This document shows, piece after piece, positions 6,242 to 11,498 of a stretch of 11,498 nt of DNA. Made by a program: the position numbers and the translations under genes. Below the pieces are notes generated by a model. It worked only from the letters and a program-made list of their open reading frames with translations. It searched no databases and was not told the DNA's origin. Where the stretch lies: contig CAMDPJ010000060.1 in assembly GCA_945903925.1 (NCBI GenBank), positions 1 through 11,498 of the forward strand, written 5' to 3'. Every line of letters starts with the position of its first letter. Position 1 is the stretch's first letter. Origin of the DNA: Chryseobacterium gleum (lineage in GTDB: Bacteria; Bacteroidota; Bacteroidia; Flavobacteriales_C; GCA-002722245).

Positions 6242-6284
6242 GCCTCACCCCAGCCCTCTCCTTTGGAGAGGGCTGGGGTGAGGC
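6242..6284. repeat. GC-rich perfect palindrome, REP-like
   Basis: Arms 6242-6261 and 6265-6284 are perfect 20-base reverse complements around a TTT loop. The arm begins GCCTCACCCC and ends CCCTCTCC. It is strongly GC-rich in an AT-rich setting. Similar CCTCACCCC...CCTCTCC palindromes are scattered in the intergenic DNA of many bacteria, so it is more likely a REP-type dispersed element than a gene-specific signal. It lies between rng and the CDF gene and could also act as an RNA hairpin in either direction. Confidence 0.85.
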
Positions 6285-6294
6285 TCAATAAATA

Positions 6295-6320
6295 TAGGCA
6301 AGCTTTTTCAAACTTGCCTA
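6295..6320 (-). terminator. Hairpin downstream of rng, possible terminator
   Basis: TAGGCAAG (6295-6302) and CTTGCCTA (6313-6320) are exact 8-base inverted repeats around a 10-base loop, 25 bases past the rng stop in the direction of transcription. The bases after the stem on the minus strand (TATTTATT) are T-rich but not a run, so termination is plausible, not certain. Confidence 0.5.
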
Positions 6321-6345
6321 CATTCTAATTATTCTTTGATATTAA

Positions 6346-7899
6346 TCAGTTCAATTCTATCTCCACGCCGTCTTTATCTAGATAACGCATTTCAATTAAG
6401 TCGTAAGAATCGAAAGATTGCACCTCAACTTTACCACCGTATTTCTTACCCAATTGCTTGCGCATCGGATTCCAGAAACCTTTGGTTAAGTATGCAGCAA
6501 CAAATGGATGCGCAGTAACGATTACTTTCTCTTTCTTCAAATCTTGGAAAATATACTTGATATCTGCTTCGATTTTATCCATCATCACGATACTTGGTTG
6601 CACTTCGCCAGTACCTTTACAAGTGGGACAAACTTCACTTGTTACCACCGCTGTTGCCGGACGAACACGTTGCCGTGTAATTTCAATCACACCGAATTTA
6701 CTTGGAGGAAGAATGCTGTGTTTAGCACGATCTTCTTTCATTCCATCACGCAAAGCATTGAACAATTGCTTGCGGTTGTTGGGGTTTTTCATGTCGATGA
6801 AATCGATCACGATGATTCCGCCCATATCGCGCAAACGCAACTGACGCGCCACTTCTGCAGCTGCTTCCAGATTTACTGCCAAAGCATTTTCTTCTTGATT
6901 CATCTCGGTTTTAGAACGATGACCGCTATTGATATCAATAACGTGCATCGCCTCTGTATGCTCGATGACTAAGTAAATACCACTTTTTAAAGTAACGGTT
7001 TTACCAAAGGAAGTCTTGATTTGACGCGCAATACCTGTATGCTCGAAAATAGGCAAACGATCTTTGTACAACTTCACGATATCGACATTCTCTGGAGATT
7101 TATCCATTAAATATTCGCGCACCTCTTCATACACAAATTCGTCGTCGACATGAATACTATTGAATGTGCTGTTCAATACATCACGCAAAATTGCAGAGGT
7201 ACGACTCAACTCACCCAATATTCTATCGTTTGGTTTTGCATTCACTAAATTGTCGTGAACAGATTTCCATCTATCTAAAACATCGGTTAAATCTTTCTCC
7301 ATGTCAGCAGCTGGTTTATCAGCTGAGTTGGTGCGTATGATTACACCAAAATTCTTTGGCTTGATGTTTTGAATAATTTGACGCAAACGATCGCGTTCTT
7401 TCGAATCGCGAATTTTTTGAGATACAGAAACTCTATCAGAAAAAGGTACCAAAACGAGGTATCTTCCAGGGATAGAAATTTCAGAACCGATACGCGGACC
7501 TTTAGTAGAAATTGGCTCTTTCGCCACTTGCACTAAAACTTGTTGTCCGGTTTTTACTACATCATTAATAGACCCCGATTTTTCAATCTCAGGTTCATTT
7601 TTGAAGTACATTAAGTTGCTTGTATTCTCCTTACCATCACGCGTACGCGCTAAGTATTTGTTTAGGGAACGCACTTGCGGACCCAAATCGAAGTAGTGCA
7701 AAAAGGCATCTTTCTCGTAGCCTACGTCAACAAAAGCTGCATTTAAACCTGGCACTACTTTACGCACTGTACCTAGGTAAATATCACCTACTGCAAACTT
7801 AATATCGCGTGATTCGCGATGAAGCTCAACAAGTTTTTTATCCTTTAAAATTGCAATGACTACTTCGGAAGGAGAAGAATTGATAATTAATTCATTCAC
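6346..7899 (-). CDS. rng: Ribonuclease G/E family endoribonuclease
   Basis: A 517-residue protein of the RNase E/G catalytic core, which cleaves AU-rich single-stranded RNA in rRNA maturation and mRNA decay. An S1 domain spans about 35-130 ('GDIYLGTVRKVVPGLNAAFV', 'DAFLHY'). The DNase I-like catalytic part has 'HVIDINSG' (D322) and 'GIIVIDFIDM' (D366), the two metal-binding Asp positions of RNase E. The zinc-link region has C424-P-T-C427 in 'CPTCKGTGEV', followed by the small dimer domain to the C-terminus. There is no long disordered degradosome tail, so it resembles RNase G in length. It lies last in the HU-TPR-small basic protein cluster after a 126-base spacer that holds a large palindrome. 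Confidence 0.96.
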   Translation of the reverse strand: MNELIINSSPSEVVIAILKDKKLVELHRESRDIKFAVGDIYLGTVRKVVPGLNAAFVDVGYEKDAFLHYFDLGPQVRSLNKYLARTRDGKENTSNLMYFKNEPEIEKSGSINDVVKTGQQVLVQVAKEPISTKGPRIGSEISIPGRYLVLVPFSDRVSVSQKIRDSKERDRLRQIIQNIKPKNFGVIIRTNSADKPAADMEKDLTDVLDRWKSVHDNLVNAKPNDRILGELSRTSAILRDVLNSTFNSIHVDDEFVYEEVREYLMDKSPENVDIVKLYKDRLPIFEHTGIARQIKTSFGKTVTLKSGIYLVIEHTEAMHVIDINSGHRSKTEMNQEENALAVNLEAAAEVARQLRLRDMGGIIVIDFIDMKNPNNRKQLFNALRDGMKEDRAKHSILPPSKFGVIEITRQRVRPATAVVTSEVCPTCKGTGEVQPSIVMMDKIEADIKYIFQDLKKEKVIVTAHPFVAAYLTKGFWNPMRKQLGKKYGGKVEVQSFDSYDLIEMRYLDKDGVEIELN

Positions 7900-7960
7900 T
7901 TCTTAAAATAGATTAAGGCGAGACCTCTTAGAAGCTCACAGGTTACACAATATAAACATA

Positions 7961-8012
7961 GTTTAATGTTTAATGTTCAAGGTTAGCTAACTTTGAACAT
8001 TAAACATTGAAC
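7961..8012. repeat. 52-bp near-perfect palindrome upstream of rng
   Basis: Two 26-base arms (7961-7986 and 7987-8012) are reverse complements at 24 of 26 positions, with the centre GTTAGCTAAC. The mispaired positions are 7964/8009 and 7981/7992: G-U pairs if the plus strand is read, A-C mismatches on the minus strand where the flanking genes are transcribed. The arms contain repeated TTTAATG/TTCAATG units. It starts 13 bases after the small basic protein stop and ends 61 bases before rng. It may be an RNA hairpin that separates or processes the two messages, or a dispersed repeat; it lacks a downstream T run. Confidence 0.85.
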
Positions 8013-8025
8013 TCAAAAAAAAGGA

Positions 8026-8121
8026 CTATTTCCCTTTTTTCTTGTGTCTGTTTTTTCTCAAACGTTTTTTACGTTTGTGTGTAGCCATCTTGTGACGTTT
8101 TCTTTTTTTACCGCTTGGCAT
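8026..8121 (-). CDS. Small basic AURKAIP1/COX24 (mS38)-like ribosome-associated protein, 31 aa
   Basis: An intact 31-codon frame from ATG 8121 to TAG 8026 encodes a protein made almost wholly of Lys, Arg and His: it begins 'MPSGKKRKRHKMATHKRKKR' and ends 'RKNRHKKKGK'. This matches the tiny Bacteroidota proteins of the AURKAIP1/COX24 domain, related to the mitochondrial small-subunit protein mS38, and is taken to be a ribosomal or ribosome-bound protein. It is easily missed because of its length. It begins 21 bases after the TPR gene stop on the same strand. Conservation of this kind of sequence beside HU and rng across the phylum is my recollection, not tested here. Synthesis should be coupled to the upstream genes. 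Confidence 0.85.
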   Translation of the reverse strand: MPSGKKRKRHKMATHKRKKRLRKNRHKKKGK

Positions 8122-8142
8122 AATTTTGTTTTTTAAAAGTTA

Positions 8143-8610
8143 TTACTTTAACTGTTTAATAATTTCTTGCACCTCTCTTTTCTGCGTGGAATCTTTAACA
8201 GATTCATACAACTTAACGAAAACCTGTTTCGCTTTGAGTGTATCTTTCAACGCCAGATAAGTTCCCCCTAACTGCTGCATCACTTCTTGTGATGGTTGAA
8301 CCTCGGCTAACCTCTCCAGATAAGTAACTGCTTTCTCGTATTGTCCGGTTTTAATAGTAAAACCCGACATGAGTTCTAGCGCTCTTACATTTTTAGGATC
8401 TTCCTCCAATACTTCTTTTAGTAGTTTAATCCCTGGCATTGGTGCCGGTTGGGTTTGAATGATGTTGAGTGCTTCATCAATCTTCTGATTCAACACTTGC
8501 TCACGATTGGCACCAGAAACAACTTCTGAAGAACTTTTCGTTGGCAAGCAATATAAAAGAACGATCACTGCGAAGGCGCTTATAACTAATATTAATTGTT
8601 TAGTGCTCAT
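8143..8610 (-). CDS. Membrane-anchored tetratricopeptide repeat protein
   Basis: A 155-residue protein with one N-terminal membrane segment (5-21) and a C-terminal region on the far side or at the membrane surface. Two or three TPR-like helical pairs follow: 'GIKLLKEVLEEDPKNVRALE' (60-79), 'GQYEKAVTYLERLAEVQPS' (89-107) and 'QQLGGTYLALKDTLKAKQVF' (112-131). TPRs bind other proteins; the partner is unknown. It starts 12 bases after the HU stop and ends 21 bases before the small basic protein gene, all on the minus strand, so it is part of that operon. A role in assembling translation or RNA-decay complexes is suggested only by its neighbours. Confidence 0.85.
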   Translation of the reverse strand: MSTKQLILVISAFAVIVLLYCLPTKSSSEVVSGANREQVLNQKIDEALNIIQTQPAPMPGIKLLKEVLEEDPKNVRALELMSGFTIKTGQYEKAVTYLERLAEVQPSQEVMQQLGGTYLALKDTLKAKQVFVKLYESVKDSTQKREVQEIIKQLK

Positions 8611-8622
8611 GCAGTTTAAATA

Positions 8623-8913
8623 CTACTTCTTTTTAGAAGTTACCTTCACTTTTTCTACAAACACTTTAGCAGGTTTAAATGCCGGAATGTTGTGCTCTGG
8701 AATGATGATGGTGGTGTTTTTAGAAATGTTTCTTCCTGTTTTTTGTGCTCTTTTCTTAACAATAAAAGAACCGAATCCTCTTAAGTACACGTTGTCGCCG
8801 TTAGATACTGAAGTTTTAATAGACTTCATCATAGCTTCAACTGTTGCTTGTACTGCTACTTTTTCGATGCCAGTTTTGTCGGCAATCTCGTTTACAATGT
8901 CTGCTTTTGTCAT
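8623..8913 (-). CDS. HU family DNA-binding protein
   Basis: A 96-residue histone-like HU protein, which dimerises and bends DNA in the nucleoid. The helical N-terminus 'MTKADIVNEIADKTGIEKVA' leads to the signature 'GDNVYLRGFGSF' (39-50). The DNA-clasping beta arms follow ('VKKRAQKTGRNISKNT', then 'IPEHNIPAFKPAK' with the intercalating Pro). The tail adds 'VTSKKK'. Length is close to the usual 90. It is the first gene of the cluster running through the TPR and small basic protein genes to rng, and a promoter-like pair of boxes sits upstream. It diverges from mutY across about 120 bases. Start at ATG 8913 is unambiguous. Confidence 0.96.
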   Translation of the reverse strand: MTKADIVNEIADKTGIEKVAVQATVEAMMKSIKTSVSNGDNVYLRGFGSFIVKKRAQKTGRNISKNTTIIIPEHNIPAFKPAKVFVEKVKVTSKKK

Positions 8914-8956
8914 TTCGGTATATATATTAAATAATTACTTTCTATTTTAGGGGCTG

Positions 8957-8988
8957 CGAATTTACATTTTTAATTCATCTTACAAAAA
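8957..8988 (-). promoter_or_regulatory. Promoter for the HU-TPR-small protein operon
   Basis: On the minus strand TTTTTG (8988-8983) is followed after 18 bases by TAAATTCG (8964-8957), a one-mismatch match to TAnnTTTG. The spacing is within the range known for the Bacteroidota primary sigma factor. The predicted transcript has a leader of about 35-40 bases before the ATG at 8913. Confidence 0.48.
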
Positions 8989-9015
8989 CCCTGAGTGATT
9001 TTTTTTCTTTGTAAG
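8979..9015. repeat. 8-bp inverted repeat in the HU/mutY divergent spacer
   Basis: CTTACAAA at 8979-8986 and TTTGTAAG at 9008-9015 are exact reverse complements separated by 21 bases. The left arm includes the -33 box of the HU promoter, so the pair could be an operator or symmetric promoter elements. The T-rich spacer makes chance possible. Confidence 0.3.
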
Positions 9016-9033
9016 TGATTCAATTTTAATTAT

Positions 9034-10044
9034 TTGGAAAAGTTCTCTAAAAAGATAATCGGCTGGTACCTCCAAAACAAAAGGGATTTGCCTTGGCGAA
9101 ACACCCGCGATGCCTATGAAATATGGCTATCGGAAATCATCTTACAACAAACTCGGGTGGAGCAAGGTATGCCCTACTACGAAAAATTTGTTGTCGCTTT
9201 TCCAAAAATAAAAGATTTGGCTAATGCGCCAGAAGACAAAGTAATGAAGCTTTGGCAAGGACTAGGGTACTACAGCAGAGCGAGAAATTTACAATTTGCC
9301 GCCAAATGGGTGGTGAACGAGCACAATGGAATATTTCCAAAGGAATACGCCGAGATATTAAAAATGAAAGGTGTGGGCGAATATACAGCCGCGGCCATTG
9401 CCTCCTTCGCCTACGATTTACCCCATCCTGTTTTAGATGGCAATGTTTACCGCATTCTATCAAGAATCTTTGGAATACATGATGCCATTGATTCTTCTGC
9501 GGGCAAGAAAAAATTCATGGAAAAATTACATGAATTGCTTCCCGTGAAAGAAGCTGCAAATTTCAATCAGTCTATTATGGAGTTTGGTGCTATGCAATGT
9601 GTGCCTAAAAATCCGAAGTGCGATGAATGTATTTTTAAAAATGAATGCTACGCTTACGCCAACGACAAAATAGAATTGTTACCTATCAAAGAAAAAAAAT
9701 TGATTAAAAAAGACCGATATTTCTATTACCTCATCCTCAGCGATGGAAAAAATACCATCATTAGAAAACGCTCTGACAAAGACATTTGGCAGAGCTTGTA
9801 TGAATTTCAGTTGTTTGAAAACCCAATAGAAACAAAAGAAAAAATAATTTATCAAAGCGAAATACAAAAGCATCTACTCACCCACCAAAACATCTATTTT
9901 CAATTTACAGTAGTGAAAGTAAAAGCGCTTAAACCTAAAAAAAATGAAGTGCTGGTGCCGCTAAAAGACTTAGAGGAATATGCTTTTCCTAAAATTATGC
10001 ACGATTTCATCGCGAAAAAACTAAATTTGTATCTTCCTTATTGA
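9034..10044 (+). CDS. mutY: A/G-specific adenine DNA glycosylase MutY
   Basis: A 336-residue base-excision repair glycosylase that removes adenine mispaired with 8-oxoguanine. 'WLSEIILQQTRVEQG' carries the catalytic Glu (E34), 'MKGVGEYTAAAIASFAY' (111-127) is the helix-hairpin-helix, and 'PVLDGNVYRILSR' carries the catalytic Asp (D135). The iron-sulfur motif is complete: C189-x6-C196-x2-C199-x5-C205. Residues about 225-336 form the NUDIX-like C-terminal domain that reads 8-oxoguanine ('IIRKRSDKDIWQSLYEFQLF'). The start is a TTG: an in-frame TGA lies 16 bases upstream with no ATG between. It is followed by ssb and gldE on the same strand. Confidence 0.96.
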   Translation: MEKFSKKIIGWYLQNKRDLPWRNTRDAYEIWLSEIILQQTRVEQGMPYYEKFVVAFPKIKDLANAPEDKVMKLWQGLGYYSRARNLQFAAKWVVNEHNGIFPKEYAEILKMKGVGEYTAAAIASFAYDLPHPVLDGNVYRILSRIFGIHDAIDSSAGKKKFMEKLHELLPVKEAANFNQSIMEFGAMQCVPKNPKCDECIFKNECYAYANDKIELLPIKEKKLIKKDRYFYYLILSDGKNTIIRKRSDKDIWQSLYEFQLFENPIETKEKIIYQSEIQKHLLTHQNIYFQFTVVKVKALKPKKNEVLVPLKDLEEYAFPKIMHDFIAKKLNLYLPY

Positions 10045-10088
10045 ACATTGAATCCGCCGAAAGTCGGACGAGCATTTTAACATTGAAT
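10043..10088 (+). repeat. Direct repeat with small hairpin between mutY and ssb
   Basis: AACATTGAAT occurs at 10044-10053 and again at 10079-10088, 25 bases apart. Between them, CCGAAAGTCGG (10057-10067) can form a 4-bp stem. The second copy overlaps the ATG at 10087 of ssb, which argues against that codon as the start. The same TTGAACATT/AACATTGAA words make up the palindrome at 7961-8012, hinting at a dispersed family. Confidence 0.6.
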
Positions 10089-10095
10089 GAAAATG

Positions 10096-10515
10096 ATGGC
10101 TGGCGTTAACAAAGTGATTTTAGTTGGAAACCTTGGAAAAGACCCCGAGGTGCGGTACTTGGAAGGTGGCACTGCTGTGGCAAATTTTACTTTGGCTACA
10201 TCTGAAACTTACAAAGACAAAGGCGGAAATCGGATTGAACAAACCGAATGGCATAACGTAGTGGTGTGGCGCGGATTAGCAGAGATTGCAGAGAAATATT
10301 TGCGCAAAGGAAGCATGGTATATGTAGAAGGAAAATTGCGCACCCGCCAGTGGGAAGATAAAGATGGTGTGAAAAGATATACCACAGAAATTATTGCCGA
10401 TAACATGACGATGTTGGGTGGAAAAAAAGAAGAAAATGTTGCTATCCCTGCACCTCCTGCAACACCTCCACAAAATATTCCTTCTCCTAAAGATGCCGAT
10501 GACTTGCCTTTCTAA
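10096..10515 (+). CDS. ssb: Single-stranded DNA-binding protein
   Basis: A 139-residue SSB that coats single-stranded DNA in replication and repair. The OB fold covers about 1-104: 'GVNKVILVGNLGKDPEVRYL' is the typical opening, then 'TEWHNVVVWRGLAEIAEKYL', 'KGSMVYVEGKLRTRQWEDKD' and 'RYTTEIIADNMTMLGG'. A short Pro-rich linker leads to the acidic tip D-D-L-P-F that docks partner proteins. I start at ATG 10096 (M-A-G-V-N-K), the usual family N-terminus. In-frame ATGs at 10087 and 10093 add three or one residues, and the first lies in a repeat. It is probably co-transcribed with mutY, and gldE starts at the very next base after its stop. Confidence 0.95.
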   Translation: MAGVNKVILVGNLGKDPEVRYLEGGTAVANFTLATSETYKDKGGNRIEQTEWHNVVVWRGLAEIAEKYLRKGSMVYVEGKLRTRQWEDKDGVKRYTTEIIADNMTMLGGKKEENVAIPAPPATPPQNIPSPKDADDLPF

Positions 10516-11498
10516 ATGGACTTTTTAAACCCACATATTTTACCATTAGGCGGGCATTTTGTAGCTATGATGGCTACTTTGATTGGTGCTGCTTTAATTT
10601 CATCTACTGAAGTTGCTTTGTTCGGACTCAACAGCAGAACCCTCGATTTACTAGAGTTGCGTCACAATAAATCAGGTAAAGTAATTCGTCAATTGTTAGA
10701 TGAACCCGAAAAATTATTAGCCAACATTCTAATCACCAATAGTCTTTTTCATATATCCTTCGTTTTTATTTCCCTTTCATTTTTCAAAGAGATGAAAGAG
10801 ATGAAAGACTTGGAACTTACCTATCATCCGTCGCAAATAGTTCAAATGGTAGTTATTTCTATTGTATTAATCCTATTTGGAGAAATTATACCCAAAGTTT
10901 TAGCCACCAAAAAAGGTGAAAAAATTGCCGTATTTATGGCAACACCCATGCTAGCACTCAACTTTATTTTAAAACCATTTTCTGCTTTTCTTTCCTTGTT
11001 TCACGGAAGAAAAAAGAAAAAAGAAAAAAAGAGTTCTGCCCTTTCTGTTGATGAACTTTCGGCTGTGCACGAACTTATTCAAAACAAACAGGGCAGCGAA
11101 CAAGAACAAAAAATTCTCTTAGGGATTCTGAATTTTGGCAATACCGATGTAAAGCAAGTAATGACTCCACGCACCAATATTGTTGCATTAGATGAAAGTC
11201 ATTCTTTTCAAATGGTATTAAGAGAAATTCAAGCTTCTGGATTCTCCAGAATACCAATTTATATAGACAATGTGGATAAAATCACTGGCGTTTTATACAT
11301 TAAAGATTTACTGCCCTACCTCGAAGAAAACGACTCTTTTCAATGGCAACTATTTAAACGCAATGCTTACTTTGTTCCAGAGAGCAAGAAACTCGACGAT
11401 CTTCTGAAAGAGTTTCAGGAAATGAAAATGCACGTAGCCGTTGTGGTTGATGAATATGGCGGCACAAGTGGTATCATTAGCTTAGAAGATGTAATTGA
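10516..11498 (+). CDS. gldE: GldE-like DUF21/CBS-domain membrane protein (CorC/HlyC type), partial
   Basis: The first 327 codons of a protein cut by the window end. It begins with ATG directly after the ssb stop (zero spacing). Residues 12-160 are a DUF21 membrane domain with segments around 14-36, 72-90, 108-130 and 137-160, including 'SSTEVALFGL' and 'FGEIIPKVLA'. A Lys/Glu-rich linker (163-173) follows. Two CBS units come next, with 'VMTPRTNI' (215-222), 'SRIPIYIDNVDKITGVLYIK' (244-263) and 'VVVDEYGGTSGIISLEDVI' (309-327). A CorC/HlyC domain should follow outside. In Bacteroidota this architecture next to mutY/ssb is annotated as GldE, linked to gliding motility and GldD. A generic ion-transport-associated hemolysin-family protein is the alternative. 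Confidence 0.85.
   Translation, partial: MDFLNPHILPLGGHFVAMMATLIGAALISSTEVALFGLNSRTLDLLELRHNKSGKVIRQLLDEPEKLLANILITNSLFHISFVFISLSFFKEMKEMKDLELTYHPSQIVQMVVISIVLILFGEIIPKVLATKKGEKIAVFMATPMLALNFILKPFSAFLSLFHGRKKKKEKKSSALSVDELSAVHELIQNKQGSEQEQKILLGILNFGNTDVKQVMTPRTNIVALDESHSFQMVLREIQASGFSRIPIYIDNVDKITGVLYIKDLLPYLEENDSFQWQLFKRNAYFVPESKKLDDLLKEFQEMKMHVAVVVDEYGGTSGIISLEDVI

Noticed and set aside
6231..6248. GTG-initiated N-terminal extension (M-R-P-I-K-F) of the CDF transporter
   Set aside because: The extension lies partly in the REP-like palindrome, and an ATG at 6230 gives a normal family N-terminus.
6242..6284. Palindrome read as a CRISPR repeat unit
   Set aside because: It is a single copy with no spacer-repeat periodicity nearby.
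6508..6972. 154-residue plus-strand frame
   Set aside because: It lies wholly antisense to the RNase G/E catalytic domain. It is rich in His, Cys and Phe and has no recognisable domain.
8507..8950. 147-residue hydrophobic plus-strand frame resembling a membrane protein
   Set aside because: It is antisense to the HU gene and the start of the TPR gene. Its hydrophobicity follows from the reverse complement of Lys- and Glu-rich codons.

Overview
The window is chromosomal DNA from a member of the Bacteroidota. It is AT-rich with short spacers and almost no Shine-Dalgarno sequences. Several spacers hold TAnnTTTG-like -7 boxes, the promoter form of this phylum. The gene content agrees: a GldE-type membrane protein after ssb, a HU-TPR-small basic protein-RNase G/E cluster, and a lipoprotein whose Cys is followed by E-K-D. 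I cannot name an order or genus.

Layout. (1) 1-1585, minus strand: the N-terminal part of a DUF6088/AbiEi-like antitoxin runs off the left edge. Next to it is an exported protein with a von Willebrand A-type DxSxS motif. Just upstream of that is a small gene that reads as one protein only if two opposite single-base indels are corrected. (2) 1625-4257: a small conserved unknown, a lipoprotein on the other strand that overlaps it tail to tail, then a membrane-anchored cyclophilin-like protein with its catalytic residues replaced, five bases ahead of pheS. (3) 4262-5313, minus strand: a DUF433/DUF5615 toxin-antitoxin pair directly upstream of recX, with a promoter-like box in front of the antitoxin. 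(4) 5358-6346: a cation diffusion facilitator gene, then a GC-rich perfect palindrome and a second hairpin. (5) 6346-8913, minus strand: HU, a TPR protein, a 31-residue basic AURKAIP1/COX24 (mS38)-like protein, a 52-bp palindrome, and RNase G/E. (6) 9034 to the right edge, plus strand: mutY, ssb and gldE, where gldE starts immediately after the ssb stop and is cut by the window end.

Most of the window is housekeeping: translation (pheS, small basic protein), RNA decay (rng), and DNA repair and maintenance (mutY, ssb, recX, HU). The accessory parts are the two toxin-antitoxin-type loci, the vWA/small-protein pair and three intergenic repeat structures. I see no CRISPR array, prophage, transposase, tRNA or rRNA. 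I do not see a clearly new multigene system. The points most worth checking are the doubly frameshifted gene beside the vWA gene, the palindrome between the small basic protein gene and rng, the dispersed-looking repeat at the ssb start, and the degenerate cyclophilin.
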